A DNA stretch of 11,085 nucleotides from Paramacrobiotus metropolitanus (lineage: Eukaryota > Tardigrada > Eutardigrada > Parachela > Macrobiotidae). The position numbers and the translations under genes are program-made. Position 1 is the first letter of the stretch. Each line of letters begins with the position of its first letter. Of the stretch, positions 1 through 7,765 are shown piece by piece. Where the stretch lies: contig NW_026570411.1 in the NCBI RefSeq assembly GCF_019649055.1, positions 188,001-199,085 on the forward strand. Direction: 5' to 3'. Below the pieces are notes generated by a model that saw nothing but the letters and a program-made list of their open reading frames with translations, was not told the origin of the DNA and made no database searches.

Positions 1-1
1 C

Positions 2-1504
2 GAGGAACTGGAAGCAGAGCGCAGACAGATCGTAGAGTTGTTGACTCAAGTGAAACGGGCGAAAGTTAACGAAATTGCCAGTAAAATTAATGCAGTATTA
101 AAAGTAACGATGAATAATAATGAAGCTGTGGAACATATTGCCAATTACTGTATTCAGACTGGAATTTCGTATGAAGATCTAAAGACAACTGCAGACATTA
201 AGGAATCGGATTATTGGCGTAGAAGTAAAAAGCCTGAAGAAGCTGGAAACGTATCGGGCAATGAACGTGCAGGTGATAATGTGCAGTCAGAGTGTGATCG
301 TATTGCGAATCAACTTAGAAGTAATTTAGCTGAAGCAGATCTGGCAGCCGTTTCGAAACTACTTAAAATAAAAGATGCAGAGATAGCAGAAAATTTTAGT
401 GATTTGCAAAATCGTTTAATACGATTGGAAAGAGAAAATCTGCACTTGAGAAATCGGACTATCAACGTAGAAGATGAAGAAACTGAAGTACATGGTAATG
501 CAGCCGATAATGTAGATAATTATGAACCAGTTAAAAATGAACGTACTCAGACTGAAGAAAATATCGCCAGTTCGCAGACCGTAACGAATACAGATATTAA
601 CTCATTAATTTCGGCATTAAATTCGTATGTTATTAATAACAACAGCAGAAACGTAACAAAAGACCATACAATTGAGAAATTTAAAAATAAGTCGAATTAC
701 AGCATAAAGGCTTTTTTCCAGCAGTTTGACCGGGTAGCGGATAATTTAAGCTGGTCATCAGCAAAGCGTATCAGTATGTTACCAACGTATTTGGAAGAAG
801 GTCCGCGTAAATTTTTTGAAAGTATGTGGTCAACGAATAGCAGAAAATCATATGTGGAATGGAAGCATATCATGTGTTTACGTTATCTGCCTGAAGATTA
901 TAAACAAGTAAAACGTATGGAACTGGCACAGAAAACCTTAAAGCCTGGTGAAAATGTAGAGGAATTCTTCGATGAAATGTTGGACTTAATGCAGGAAATT
1001 AATCCAAATATGGCGGAAGAGGATAAGATTGCTGAAATACGTAGAGCTATTGACAGTAACGTCGAGTATCGTAAGCTCCTAGCAGTAGCTAAAGTGAATA
1101 CAATTCCGGAAATGCGTAGAGTTTTAAGTAACTTGGCACGTATTGACCAGTCGAAAACGAAAGAAACTATGCAAGTGAGTACGGCACAGGCAGTTAATGC
1201 GTATGATTACAAGCGAGACCGAAGTAGATCTTTCGATAAGTTTAGATCTTTTCGGGAACGTAGCGGATCTCGCGATCGTAATGATTTTCGCAGTGGTCAG
1301 TACAGTAATAATCATAACAATTATTATGGAAGGAATACGTATGCTAACCGTGATAATCGTATTGACAACCGCTATATCAGTAATCGTGATACTCGTAATG
1401 ACTTTCGTTATGGCAATCGCGATTCACGTACGTATGAGAATCGTGGCAGAAATGACAGATGGAACCGGGATGAGCGAGGACGTGAGTCGTCGCGATCGCG
1501 GTGA
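2..1504 (+). CDS. gag: Gag polyprotein, N-terminal and capsid part (5' partial)
   Basis: Structural protein of the retrotransposon particle. The frame is open from base 2 with no preceding stop, so the true start is upstream; the TTG at 38 is not a likely start. Numbering from base 2, residues about 120-152 are a Leu/Glu-rich probable coiled coil. Residues about 233-382 (bases 698-1147) resemble the retrotransposon Gag capsid domain: a helical stretch beginning YSIKAFFQQF, then WSSAKRISMLPTYLEEGPR, then YLPEDYKQVKRMELAQKTLK. The tail (about 1200-1504) is a low-complexity Arg/Asn/Asp/Ser region with NRD- and RDS-like repeats, typical of an RNA-binding nucleocapsid. The frame stops at TGA 1502-1504 before any zinc knuckle; the Arg/Ser-rich coding continues in the +1 frame. 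Assignment to Gag rests on domain style and position before the protease. Confidence 0.85.
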   Translation, partial: EELEAERRQIVELLTQVKRAKVNEIASKINAVLKVTMNNNEAVEHIANYCIQTGISYEDLKTTADIKESDYWRRSKKPEEAGNVSGNERAGDNVQSECDRIANQLRSNLAEADLAAVSKLLKIKDAEIAENFSDLQNRLIRLERENLHLRNRTINVEDEETEVHGNAADNVDNYEPVKNERTQTEENIASSQTVTNTDINSLISALNSYVINNNSRNVTKDHTIEKFKNKSNYSIKAFFQQFDRVADNLSWSSAKRISMLPTYLEEGPRKFFESMWSTNSRKSYVEWKHIMCLRYLPEDYKQVKRMELAQKTLKPGENVEEFFDEMLDLMQEINPNMAEEDKIAEIRRAIDSNVEYRKLLAVAKVNTIPEMRRVLSNLARIDQSKTKETMQVSTAQAVNAYDYKRDRSRSFDKFRSFRERSGSRDRNDFRSGQYSNNHNNYYGRNTYANRDNRIDNRYISNRDTRNDFRYGNRDSRTYENRGRNDRWNRDERGRESSRSR

Positions 1505-1907
1505 CCGATTTCGTAGAAATTTCTCCCGTGATCGTAGTGGAAGTCGGGACCGTGATGTAAATCGTAACAGAGAACGTGGTGATAATCGTAGATTTTCTCG
1601 TTCTCGTAGCCCTGGACAACGTGATTTACCGATTACACAATGGAAGTTCAGTCGTAATGAGATAGATTTCTCGTCGTATAGGCTGAATAACGGATTGTAT
1701 TTCTGTCCTAAGTGCTTCGATTATCGGCATGGGTTTCGTATGTGTCCTTTCATTAAGAGTCGTAGAGATTTAGAATCTATATTGCCGAAATGTCCTGAAG
1801 ATAAGAAGCGAGAACTACAGCGAGCGTATGAAGATGAAGTAGAAAAGGGAAATCAGAACGATAACTTCTGGGTGTCAGAAGAGGGAAAAGACTGTCGCCA
1901 TACGTAA
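1503..1907 (+). CDS. gag: Gag nucleocapsid continuation with CCHC zinc knuckle (+1 frame)
   Basis: This segment continues the Arg/Ser/Asp-rich protein in the +1 frame relative to the upstream Gag frame. It starts with RDRGDRFRRNFSRD-type sequence and ends at TAA 1905-1907. Bases 1704-1745 encode CPKCFDYRHGFRMC, a canonical C-X2-C-X4-H-X4-C zinc knuckle, the RNA-binding motif of retroelement nucleocapsids. A Glu/Lys-rich acidic end follows. The same frame is open back to about 1197, but that stretch is an Ile/Val-rich shadow of the Gag frame, so the real switch lies near 1480-1504. No independent start codon is evident, so the segment is probably made by +1 frameshifting or was part of one Gag frame before an indel. 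I favour an indel slightly, because Gag normally carries its own knuckle. Confidence 0.75.
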   Translation, partial: DRFRRNFSRDRSGSRDRDVNRNRERGDNRRFSRSRSPGQRDLPITQWKFSRNEIDFSSYRLNNGLYFCPKCFDYRHGFRMCPFIKSRRDLESILPKCPEDKKRELQRAYEDEVEKGNQNDNFWVSEEGKDCRHT

Positions 1908-1991
1908 ACGGAGGTCCGTAGGGCCGCGTGGATAGAAAGCCTCCTGTAGACCGTATTGTATCATTGAGTGGCACCGTACCATTGAAGCGTA
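1908..1991 (+). pseudogene. Broken Gag-Pol junction
   Basis: All three frames are interrupted here. The zinc-knuckle frame stops at 1905-1907 and again at 1947. The frame holding the Gag N-terminus resumes from 1892, is cut by TAG 1919-1921, and is then open from 1922 to 2005. It reads like a protease leader (VDRIVSLSGTVPLKRSEL) before giving way to the protease frame near 1992. At least two further frame changes are therefore needed to pass from the knuckle to the protease. One could be a programmed Gag-Pol shift, but the set looks like small indels. Confidence 0.5.
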
Positions 1992-2744
1992 GTGAGCTTG
2001 AGTACTAACTTACATGGCGGACCTGCATCCTGTAAACCCGCAAAGGTAAGCGTTGTAATTAACGGACAGGAAGTAGAGGCACTGATAGATACAGGTGCGA
2101 GTACAAGCATAATGAGCTATCCTATGATGTTAGATCTTAAACTGCAACGTATTGAAGCACCGGAAGGGCAGCAGCTAAGATTTACCACCATAAGTAATGA
2201 TGTGAAAGAAAGTAGACCGTGCTACACCGAATGTGAAATTATTATGGGTCAACATAAGTTCAAGCAGGACTTTTGGTTATTAAGTACTGCACCACAAGAA
2301 TTTTGCATACTCGGAAATGATTTTATTAAGCGTGAAGGCGTAGTGATCAATACTCAGAAAGGTTACATATCATTTGAAGCGTATGAATCTGTACGTGAAA
2401 TTTCGAAATTAATTGCTAGTATCGATACAGATATGAAATCAAAAGCGGAGTGCGTAGAGTGCATAATGGAACAATATTATGCAAATAATCGTATTAAATA
2501 CGTAACTGAAGAAAATTATGCATTCAGATTTGAGATTGAAAATAAGCGCACAGATTTTGTACATAAGAAATATGAAGATCGGTACTTACAGAACCCGTGT
2601 ATATCCGATGTGCAAGATATTAAAAGTAATTTTAATTACGTAACGAAAATGCAAGCCAGAATGCAACGTTTGCAGAATCAAATTGAAGAAGAAAAACTGC
2701 AGAGTACTAGTACTGTAGTACTAGATACATTCCACTGCCCTTAA
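1992..2744 (+). CDS. Pol N-terminal segment: retropepsin-like aspartic protease
   Basis: Aspartic protease that would cut the Gag and Gag-Pol polyproteins inside the particle. Residues 33-37 are DTGAS, the catalytic D-T/S-G-A signature, preceded by a hydrophobic strand (ALI). Residues 106-111 are ILGNDF, the conserved ILG-D element near the C-terminal flap of retropepsins. The fold would span about residues 15-130. The remaining 120 residues are a charged Lys/Glu/Tyr-rich connector leading toward RT. The frame opens at a GTG, so this is a piece of Pol and not an independent gene; its real N-terminus lies in the broken junction upstream. It ends at TAA 2742-2744, where an eroded second copy of the same segment begins. 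Confidence 0.85.
   Translation: MSLSTNLHGGPASCKPAKVSVVINGQEVEALIDTGASTSIMSYPMMLDLKLQRIEAPEGQQLRFTTISNDVKESRPCYTECEIIMGQHKFKQDFWLLSTAPQEFCILGNDFIKREGVVINTQKGYISFEAYESVREISKLIASIDTDMKSKAECVECIMEQYYANNRIKYVTEENYAFRFEIENKRTDFVHKKYEDRYLQNPCISDVQDIKSNFNYVTKMQARMQRLQNQIEEEKLQSTSTVVLDTFHCP
2055..2740 (+). repeat. Direct repeat, unit 1 (protease and connector)
   Basis: This is the intact unit of a tandem duplication whose second unit is at 2755-3355. Anchors with their partners are GTAATTA at 2055 and 2756, TGTGAAAGAAAGTAGACCGTG at 2201 and 2877, and CCGTGTA at 2595 and 3234. The offset falls from 701 to 676 to 639 bases along the unit, showing that unit 2 lost sequence by many small deletions. Confidence 0.85.
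2703..2724. repeat. AGTACT-rich palindromes at the duplication junction
   Basis: AGTACTAGTACT (2703-2714) is a perfect 12-bp palindrome, followed by a second GTAC-centred palindrome, TAGTACTA (2717-2724). They sit at the end of repeat unit 1, about 30 bases before unit 2 starts. Self-complementary sequence here could favour slippage or template switching, but that is inference. Confidence 0.55.
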
Positions 2745-2754
2745 AGCAAAGTAC

Positions 2755-3355
2755 AGTAATTAGGACAGAAGTAAACTGAGTACAGATGAAGTACAAGATG
2801 AAGCTGACGTATGATCGATAGAAGCTTAACTGCAACGTAGTGAAGAAATCGAGCGAGTAAGATTAAACCATAATAATGTGAAAGAAAGTAGACCGTGTAC
2901 ACCGAATGTGAAATTATTATGGGTAACATAGTTCAATGGAGACTTGATTAAGTACTGCACCACAAGAATTTTGCATACTGAAATGTATTAAGCGTGAAGG
3001 CGTAGTATCAATACTCAGAAAGGTTACATACATTTGAAGGTATGAATCTGTACGTGAAATTTCGAAATTAATTGGTCGATACAGATATGAAATCAAAAGG
3101 GAGTGAGTGCAGAATGGAACAATATTATGCAGCTAATCGTATTAAATACGTATCTGGAGAAAATTATGATTCAGATTTGAGATTGAAATAAAAGATTTTG
3201 CATAAGAAATCTGGTTATTTATTCGTAAAGCATCCGTGTATTTCCTGTGAGAATCGTAAAAGTAATGTTAATTACGTAACGCATGAGATAGAAACAGGCG
3301 ATCATCACCAATTAAGAAACTACCGCAGAGTACTTCCTATGTAACGTAGATAATT
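2755..3355 (+). repeat. Direct repeat, unit 2: eroded second copy of the protease segment
   Basis: A decayed copy of 2055-2740 is visible as long shared blocks, for example AGTACTGCACCACAAGAATT at about 2281 and 2951 and ATGAATCTGTACGTGAAATT at about 2383 and 3042. It also holds the counterpart of the ATTACGTAAC stretch near 2636. Differences are dominated by 1-4 base deletions plus scattered substitutions, so no frame is preserved and the protease active-site region is destroyed. Its 3' end corresponds to the GCAGAGTACT stretch near 2700. The copy separates the intact protease frame from RT. It may be a true tandem duplication, the product of a template switch during reverse transcription, or an assembly or sequencing artefact. 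Confidence 0.85.
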
Positions 3356-3403
3356 AAGCAGCAGGTAGATGAAATGGAAAATAAGTGTAATTCGCAAATA
3401 ACT

Positions 3404-3594
3404 TCACCATGGAGTTTTCTGACGTAATCGTTAAGAAGGCAGATCCGAATGCAGTACCAAGATTATGCATTGATTTTAGAGAATTAAATAAGATATATCA
3501 TAAATCGGCGTGGCTGGTTGCCGAACGTAGAGGATGCCGTAAATAGCTTTGGAAACTCAAAGTACTTTACGACTCAACTACACGAGCGGATTCA
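3404..3594 (+). pseudogene. Frameshifted N-terminal fingers/palm of reverse transcriptase
   Basis: The start of RT is recognisable but split over frames. SPWS (3404-3415) is in one frame. DVIVKKADPN...PRLCIDFRELNK follows from 3421 in a second frame, which hits TAG at 3544-3546. PNVEDAVNSFGNSKYFTT is encoded from 3521 back in the first frame. The long Pol frame takes over after 3547. SPW, VKK and the (C)(I/V)D(F/Y)RxLN block are hallmarks of gypsy-group RT. Where motif A should read (T/S)xLDL, the sequence gives TTQLHE at 3569-3586. The first catalytic aspartate therefore appears lost together with the frame. At least three small indels disrupt the region, so this copy should not make active RT. 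Confidence 0.8.
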
Positions 3595-6072
3595 ATGCGG
3601 ATTCGTATGGCAGAGCGAGATGTTAAAAAATGCTCATTCGTGACCCAAGACGGTCAATATGAATTCCTACGTATGCCTTTTGGTTTAGCGGGAGCAACCG
3701 CTACTTTCCAAAAAGCAATCGACAGCATACTTTCACATTTAAAGTGGAAGGGTGTCGTATGTTACGTAGATGATATCCTAATAGGCGGAGCAACATTTGA
3801 CGAACACATGGAATTACTGGATAGCGTATTAGCTGCAGTAGCGAAGGCAGGATTCACAGTATCTCCCAAGAAATGCGAGATTGCGTATGAAGAAATAAAA
3901 TTTCTGGGCTACTTAATCAGTAAAGACGGACTAAAGCCAGATAAAAGTAAAGTGGATGCGATCGCAAAATTACCAGTACCCGATAGCGTTAAAGCCGTCC
4001 GATCGTTTATCGGAGCATTAACGTATTATCGTGGTTTTATAGAAAATTTCTCTACGTATGCCCAACCGTTACTAAAACTAACTCGTAAGGATGAGCCGTT
4101 TATGTGGGGAGTAGAGCAGCAACAAGCGTATGACTATTTAAAAACAGTCCTTATGAGCGTACCAGTATTAAAACCTTTTGATTATAAATTGGAGACTCAG
4201 CTGAAAACAGATGCTTCCGACATAGGAGTCGGTGCAATATTAGAGCAAAAACACAGCGACGGATGGCACGTCGTGTGTTTCGCATCGCGTATGCTGGACC
4301 AACACCAGGTCAATTACTCCGTATCTGAAAAGGAACTATTTGCGATAGTGTTCGCATGTAAAAAGTTCCGTCATTACTTAATGGGACTGAAATTTACCAT
4401 AATCACAGATCATAGCGCACTACAGTACTTGCTAAATTTAAAAGAGCCACACGGGCGCTTAGCGAGATGGGCACTGATGCTGCAGGAGTACGAGTATGTA
4501 ATTACGTATCGTCGTGGTAAAGCACATCAAGATGCCGATCATCTCAGCAGATATAGCGTAGAAAAGCCTTGTGGAGAAGAGGAATATCAGATTCCTATGT
4601 ATCATTCGATTATGGATAATAAGGCAGACGAATTATTAATTAAAGAACAACGTGCAGATATATACTGTAGTAATATTATTACGTTACTTACAGACAAAGA
4701 GGCGTATGAGCGAGCGACCAGGCGTAAACAGAAGCGATTAGAGTTGTTCAGAATAGTAGATGAAATTCTAATGAGGAAGACGTGCAGAAAAGGCAAGAAC
4801 TTATTGTTGTACTGTATTCCCAGTACTATGCGTGCTGACATACTATACGTAATGCACGACAGTCCGAGTGGTGGACATGTTGGTTTACAACGTACATTAG
4901 AGCGTGTACTTGAACGGTATTATTGGCCAAGAATGTTGCATTATGTGCGTAATTATGTAGAAGCGTGTGAACATTGTCAGAAGCGCAATCCGATTAATAT
5001 ACCTCCGACGGCGTATTTACAACAGTTAAAATCGTATGATAAGTTGGAATGTTGGTCAATAGACATATTGGGACCATTCCATGAAACTGCAGAAGGTTTT
5101 AAACATATTATTGTGGCTGTGGAAAACACGAGTAGATTTGTCGTATGTGCAGCAGTGAAAACTACGAATGCGAAAGAGACCGCAGAATTTATTTTAAAGG
5201 AGATTATTTTAAAATTTGGTCCTCCAAAGCATTTGACGACAGATCGTGGTTCGAATTTTATCAGCAAAATCGTACGAGAATTGAATCGTATTATGCAAGT
5301 TCAGCATAGATTTACGACGTCTTATCATCCGCAGTCAAATGTCAAAGTAGAGCGAATGAATCGTTTTATTGCTGAGAAATTAACTGCATACGTAAACAAG
5401 ATGCAAAATGACTGGACAAATTACATAAATTTTATTACGTATGCGTATAACAGTACAGTACATAGCGTTACTGGATATGCACCATCGTACTTAATGTTTG
5501 GTGTGCAGCCGCTCCGTACAGTAGACACGTTATTCAAGGAAATTAAGTCGGAAAATACTGATAACGTAACAGTAAAGCAGTATTTTGACAAAATGTTCAG
5601 AGCGTTACAAATTGCGACGGAATTTTCAACAATATTGACTGACCGTATGCATGAAAAGAATGCGGAGAATTATGATAGAAATCGTGAAGATAGTACGTAC
5701 AAAGTAGGTGATTACGTATGGGTGAAAGATGAGCAGCGTACAACTGGCAGCACTGAAAAGTTACAGTACTTGTATAAAGGACCATACAAAATCTTAGAAA
5801 TTACAGACGTAGTTAACGTCAAATTGAAGTCAATGGATAAATCAAGTCGTAGTCGTCAAATAATAACTGTACATATGGATAAACTTAAGTCGTATAAGGA
5901 GTATGATCCTGACGTATTAAACAGCAAAAATGACTTTATCAGGCGTAGAAGTCAACGCATAGCCACTAAAACTAGTAATGCGAATAATAAGCCGACAATA
6001 ATTTGGCCGGTCGAGAATAATCGTACAGTTTCTACGAAATCTCATCCAGTGATTAATAAGAAAATGAGATGA
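3595..6072 (+). CDS. pol: Pol: reverse transcriptase (C-terminal part), RNase H and integrase
   Basis: The main enzyme polyprotein of the element, copying its RNA and inserting the cDNA. The frame is open from 3547; the ATG at 3595 is internal to RT, not a true start. Residues 24-34 hold the LRMPFGL motif and 57-60 YVDD (bases 3763-3774), the RT catalytic box. RNase H spans about 190-320 with D206 (TDASD), E247 (SEKE), D272 (TDH) and D315 (DADHLSR) as likely acidic residues. Integrase follows: a zinc-binding H421-x6-H428-x29-C458-x2-C461, then D490, D550 and E586, where D550-x35-E586 is the DD35E spacing. A GPY module lies at about 721-735 (YKGPY). The usual Gly after HPQ(S/T)N is Val583. The tail ends without a clear chromodomain. 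The frame is uninterrupted for 825 codons, in contrast to the damaged sequence just upstream. Confidence 0.93.
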   Translation: MRIRMAERDVKKCSFVTQDGQYEFLRMPFGLAGATATFQKAIDSILSHLKWKGVVCYVDDILIGGATFDEHMELLDSVLAAVAKAGFTVSPKKCEIAYEEIKFLGYLISKDGLKPDKSKVDAIAKLPVPDSVKAVRSFIGALTYYRGFIENFSTYAQPLLKLTRKDEPFMWGVEQQQAYDYLKTVLMSVPVLKPFDYKLETQLKTDASDIGVGAILEQKHSDGWHVVCFASRMLDQHQVNYSVSEKELFAIVFACKKFRHYLMGLKFTIITDHSALQYLLNLKEPHGRLARWALMLQEYEYVITYRRGKAHQDADHLSRYSVEKPCGEEEYQIPMYHSIMDNKADELLIKEQRADIYCSNIITLLTDKEAYERATRRKQKRLELFRIVDEILMRKTCRKGKNLLLYCIPSTMRADILYVMHDSPSGGHVGLQRTLERVLERYYWPRMLHYVRNYVEACEHCQKRNPINIPPTAYLQQLKSYDKLECWSIDILGPFHETAEGFKHIIVAVENTSRFVVCAAVKTTNAKETAEFILKEIILKFGPPKHLTTDRGSNFISKIVRELNRIMQVQHRFTTSYHPQSNVKVERMNRFIAEKLTAYVNKMQNDWTNYINFITYAYNSTVHSVTGYAPSYLMFGVQPLRTVDTLFKEIKSENTDNVTVKQYFDKMFRALQIATEFSTILTDRMHEKNAENYDRNREDSTYKVGDYVWVKDEQRTTGSTEKLQYLYKGPYKILEITDVVNVKLKSMDKSSRSRQIITVHMDKLKSYKEYDPDVLNSKNDFIRRRSQRIATKTSNANNKPTIIWPVENNRTVSTKSHPVINKKMR

Positions 6073-6093
6073 GATACTCGTATTAAACTTACT

Positions 6094-6107
6094 ACAATAC
6101 GTATTGT
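6094..6107. promoter_or_regulatory. Perfect 14-bp palindrome between pol and the third ORF
   Basis: ACAATACGTATTGT reads the same on both strands. It lies in the 67-base gap between the pol stop and the ATG of the next ORF, just before the splice-acceptor-like sequence. It could form a small hairpin or be a dimeric protein site. No family is recognised, and chance in this TACGTA-rich element is possible. Confidence 0.4.
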
Positions 6108-6114
6108 GCATCTG

Positions 6115-6137
6115 TACTAAGTATGTTTTGTTAACAG
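6115..6137 (+). promoter_or_regulatory. Probable 3' splice acceptor upstream of the third ORF
   Basis: TACTAAG (6115-6121) resembles a branch point, and a T-rich stretch ends in TTGTTAACAG (AG at 6136-6137). The presumed branch A is about 17 bases from the AG, and the ATG of the third ORF follows two bases later. In errantiviruses and retroviruses the env-position ORF is expressed from a spliced subgenomic RNA, so this arrangement suggests the same route here. The matching donor would lie in or before gag, outside or near the left edge. Confidence 0.5.
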
Positions 6138-6139
6138 AA

Positions 6140-7765
6140 ATGGAGCGAAAAAATGACGACACTGCAGAAGAGCGCCTGCGTCGTATGGAGCAGATGGCAC
6201 GGGAGCGTAAAGATGCTGATGCTTTGAATCTCCAACGAGAACGTGAGCAGCGTGAACGTGACCAACAAGAACGTGAGCGGGTGCAACGTGCAGAGCGTGA
6301 GCGTGAAAGACAGCAGTGGCGTACGGAAGACAAGGAGAAGCGCGATAAGTGGCGTCGTGAAGTCGAAGAGCGTAGTGAGAAGTTGCGACAGATTAAAGCT
6401 TATGGTGATCAGCTTGAAATAGAAATAGCAAAAGAACGTCTTCGTGGTGCACGTAAGGAAGTGGATCGTCTGACAGAATCCATTTCGTGGAGTGAAGTGG
6501 AGGAAGCACGGGATCGGGAAAAGTATCGCAGAGAGCTCGAATCCCAGCGTCGACAGCAGCGTATGAGTGGTCAGCGTCAGCAGCAGACTAGTATGCCACC
6601 AGCGTCGCACGTGGATCGTGGTGATGATGAGGAGCGGGACAATATGCCATTCATCATGATGACGCCGGTGTATCGTAATGAACCCGTGGAGCATAATGAG
6701 CCAGAGCAGCGTAGAGCACATCCTCCGATTACTTTCAAGGATGGACGCGAAGCCACGGTTAACTCACGTATGATGCGTTCCGATCCGCGCGAGCAGACAC
6801 AGCAACGTACCGCAGATCGTAATGTATGTTATTCTGATGAACAAAAGTATGTTGAGTCAGATACTTATTTTAAATCGTATGTGCAGATGGAAAACCGGAC
6901 AATGGCACAGCGTGTCGCGGAAAGTGGACCAGTGCAGTCAATGCACAATCAGCAGCAGCGTATGACCCAGCAAAATCCACAGCGTATGCTGCAGCCAAAT
7001 CAGCAGCAAGCGGACATTGCGCGTAGACGCCAGGGAGAAGCTGTCCTGAAGAACGTAAAGTACCGTATCCAACCGGGTGTACCTGGGAATTTGCCGATTC
7101 ATCCATTCATGAGTATGGAAAAACGTCTCCGTAAAGAGCAGTATGGTGTCGTGATGGCAGATTTGAATCGCATGGCGGATGGACTTAACACACTAGCGCA
7201 GAGCGAAGAGAATCCAGACAAACCGGAAACTTGTAGAGCGGAACGATGGCACGTGTTAGAGTTGAAGACATTTTTGGAGTTATTGCGAAGTAATGAAGCG
7301 GAAAATAAGAAGCGATTCGTAACGTATCCAGAGCCTATAAAGACGTCACTCAGTCCAAAGTATGTGGAGACTTGGTTCTATGATCGTTTCGCTGCGACTT
7401 CGTGGATCACGTATGAATCCCAGAAGGACGGTACGACTCGTTGGGAGAATCGTTATGGACAGGTGTTAAAACTTATTCAGGGACGATTCCGACGTAGTGA
7501 AGAGCCGCCTTTGTACTTTAATCCGAACCGATTCTTCCCGGATGACATTGCCTTTTGGTCGGGAGACTGTATGTGGGATGGAACATATGACGAAGTGAGC
7601 CGTGAATATGTTTTGCGTATGTATCGTGAGCTGGACCGTATGCGACAACAGTGGTATGCAGATCGCCGCAGACAGTATGCTTCGATTGACATGTGGAGCT
7701 GCGGACATCACATTGAAATGGAACGTGACATTCATAAGATTGGAGAACGTATTGTGAAAGAGTAA
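6140..7765 (+). CDS. Third ORF in the env position: coiled-coil protein of unknown function
   Basis: I do not recognise this 541-residue protein. I take the ATG at 6140; the frame is open a little further up from a TTG at 6104. Residues about 8-140 are extremely rich in Arg, Glu and Gln with an RER/QRER repeat character, a very long probable coiled coil. About 140-240 is a polar linker. About 240-295 is Gln/Met-rich (HNQQQRMTQQNPQRM). From about 300 to 541 the sequence is more globular, with conspicuous Trp, Tyr, Phe and Pro (ETWFYDRFAATSWITYE, PLYFNPNRFFPDDIAFW). No signal peptide, membrane helix or enzyme motif is visible, so it is not an envelope protein. Its position after pol, on the same strand and with a splice-acceptor-like leader, suggests an accessory or second structural product. 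It ends at TAA 7763-7765, but the frame carries on beyond. Confidence 0.8.
   Translation: MERKNDDTAEERLRRMEQMARERKDADALNLQREREQRERDQQERERVQRAERERERQQWRTEDKEKRDKWRREVEERSEKLRQIKAYGDQLEIEIAKERLRGARKEVDRLTESISWSEVEEARDREKYRRELESQRRQQRMSGQRQQQTSMPPASHVDRGDDEERDNMPFIMMTPVYRNEPVEHNEPEQRRAHPPITFKDGREATVNSRMMRSDPREQTQQRTADRNVCYSDEQKYVESDTYFKSYVQMENRTMAQRVAESGPVQSMHNQQQRMTQQNPQRMLQPNQQQADIARRRQGEAVLKNVKYRIQPGVPGNLPIHPFMSMEKRLRKEQYGVVMADLNRMADGLNTLAQSEENPDKPETCRAERWHVLELKTFLELLRSNEAENKKRFVTYPEPIKTSLSPKYVETWFYDRFAATSWITYESQKDGTTRWENRYGQVLKLIQGRFRRSEEPPLYFNPNRFFPDDIAFWSGDCMWDGTYDEVSREYVLRMYRELDRMRQQWYADRRRQYASIDMWSCGHHIEMERDIHKIGERIVKE

Noticed and set aside
1197-1480. Open frame upstream of the zinc knuckle in the +1 frame, with an Ile/Val/Met-rich hydrophobic stretch
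   Set aside because: It overlaps the clear Gag frame and its hydrophobicity comes from reading CGTAAT-type repeats out of frame; it is not a membrane protein.
6131-6721. 196-codon open frame on the minus strand
   Set aside because: It is the antisense shadow of the coiled-coil third ORF; the Leu/Thr-rich composition simply reflects complemented Glu/Arg codons.
6140-7765. Envelope glycoprotein suggested by position
   Set aside because: No signal peptide, transmembrane helix or furin-like site; the protein is charged and coiled-coil rich.
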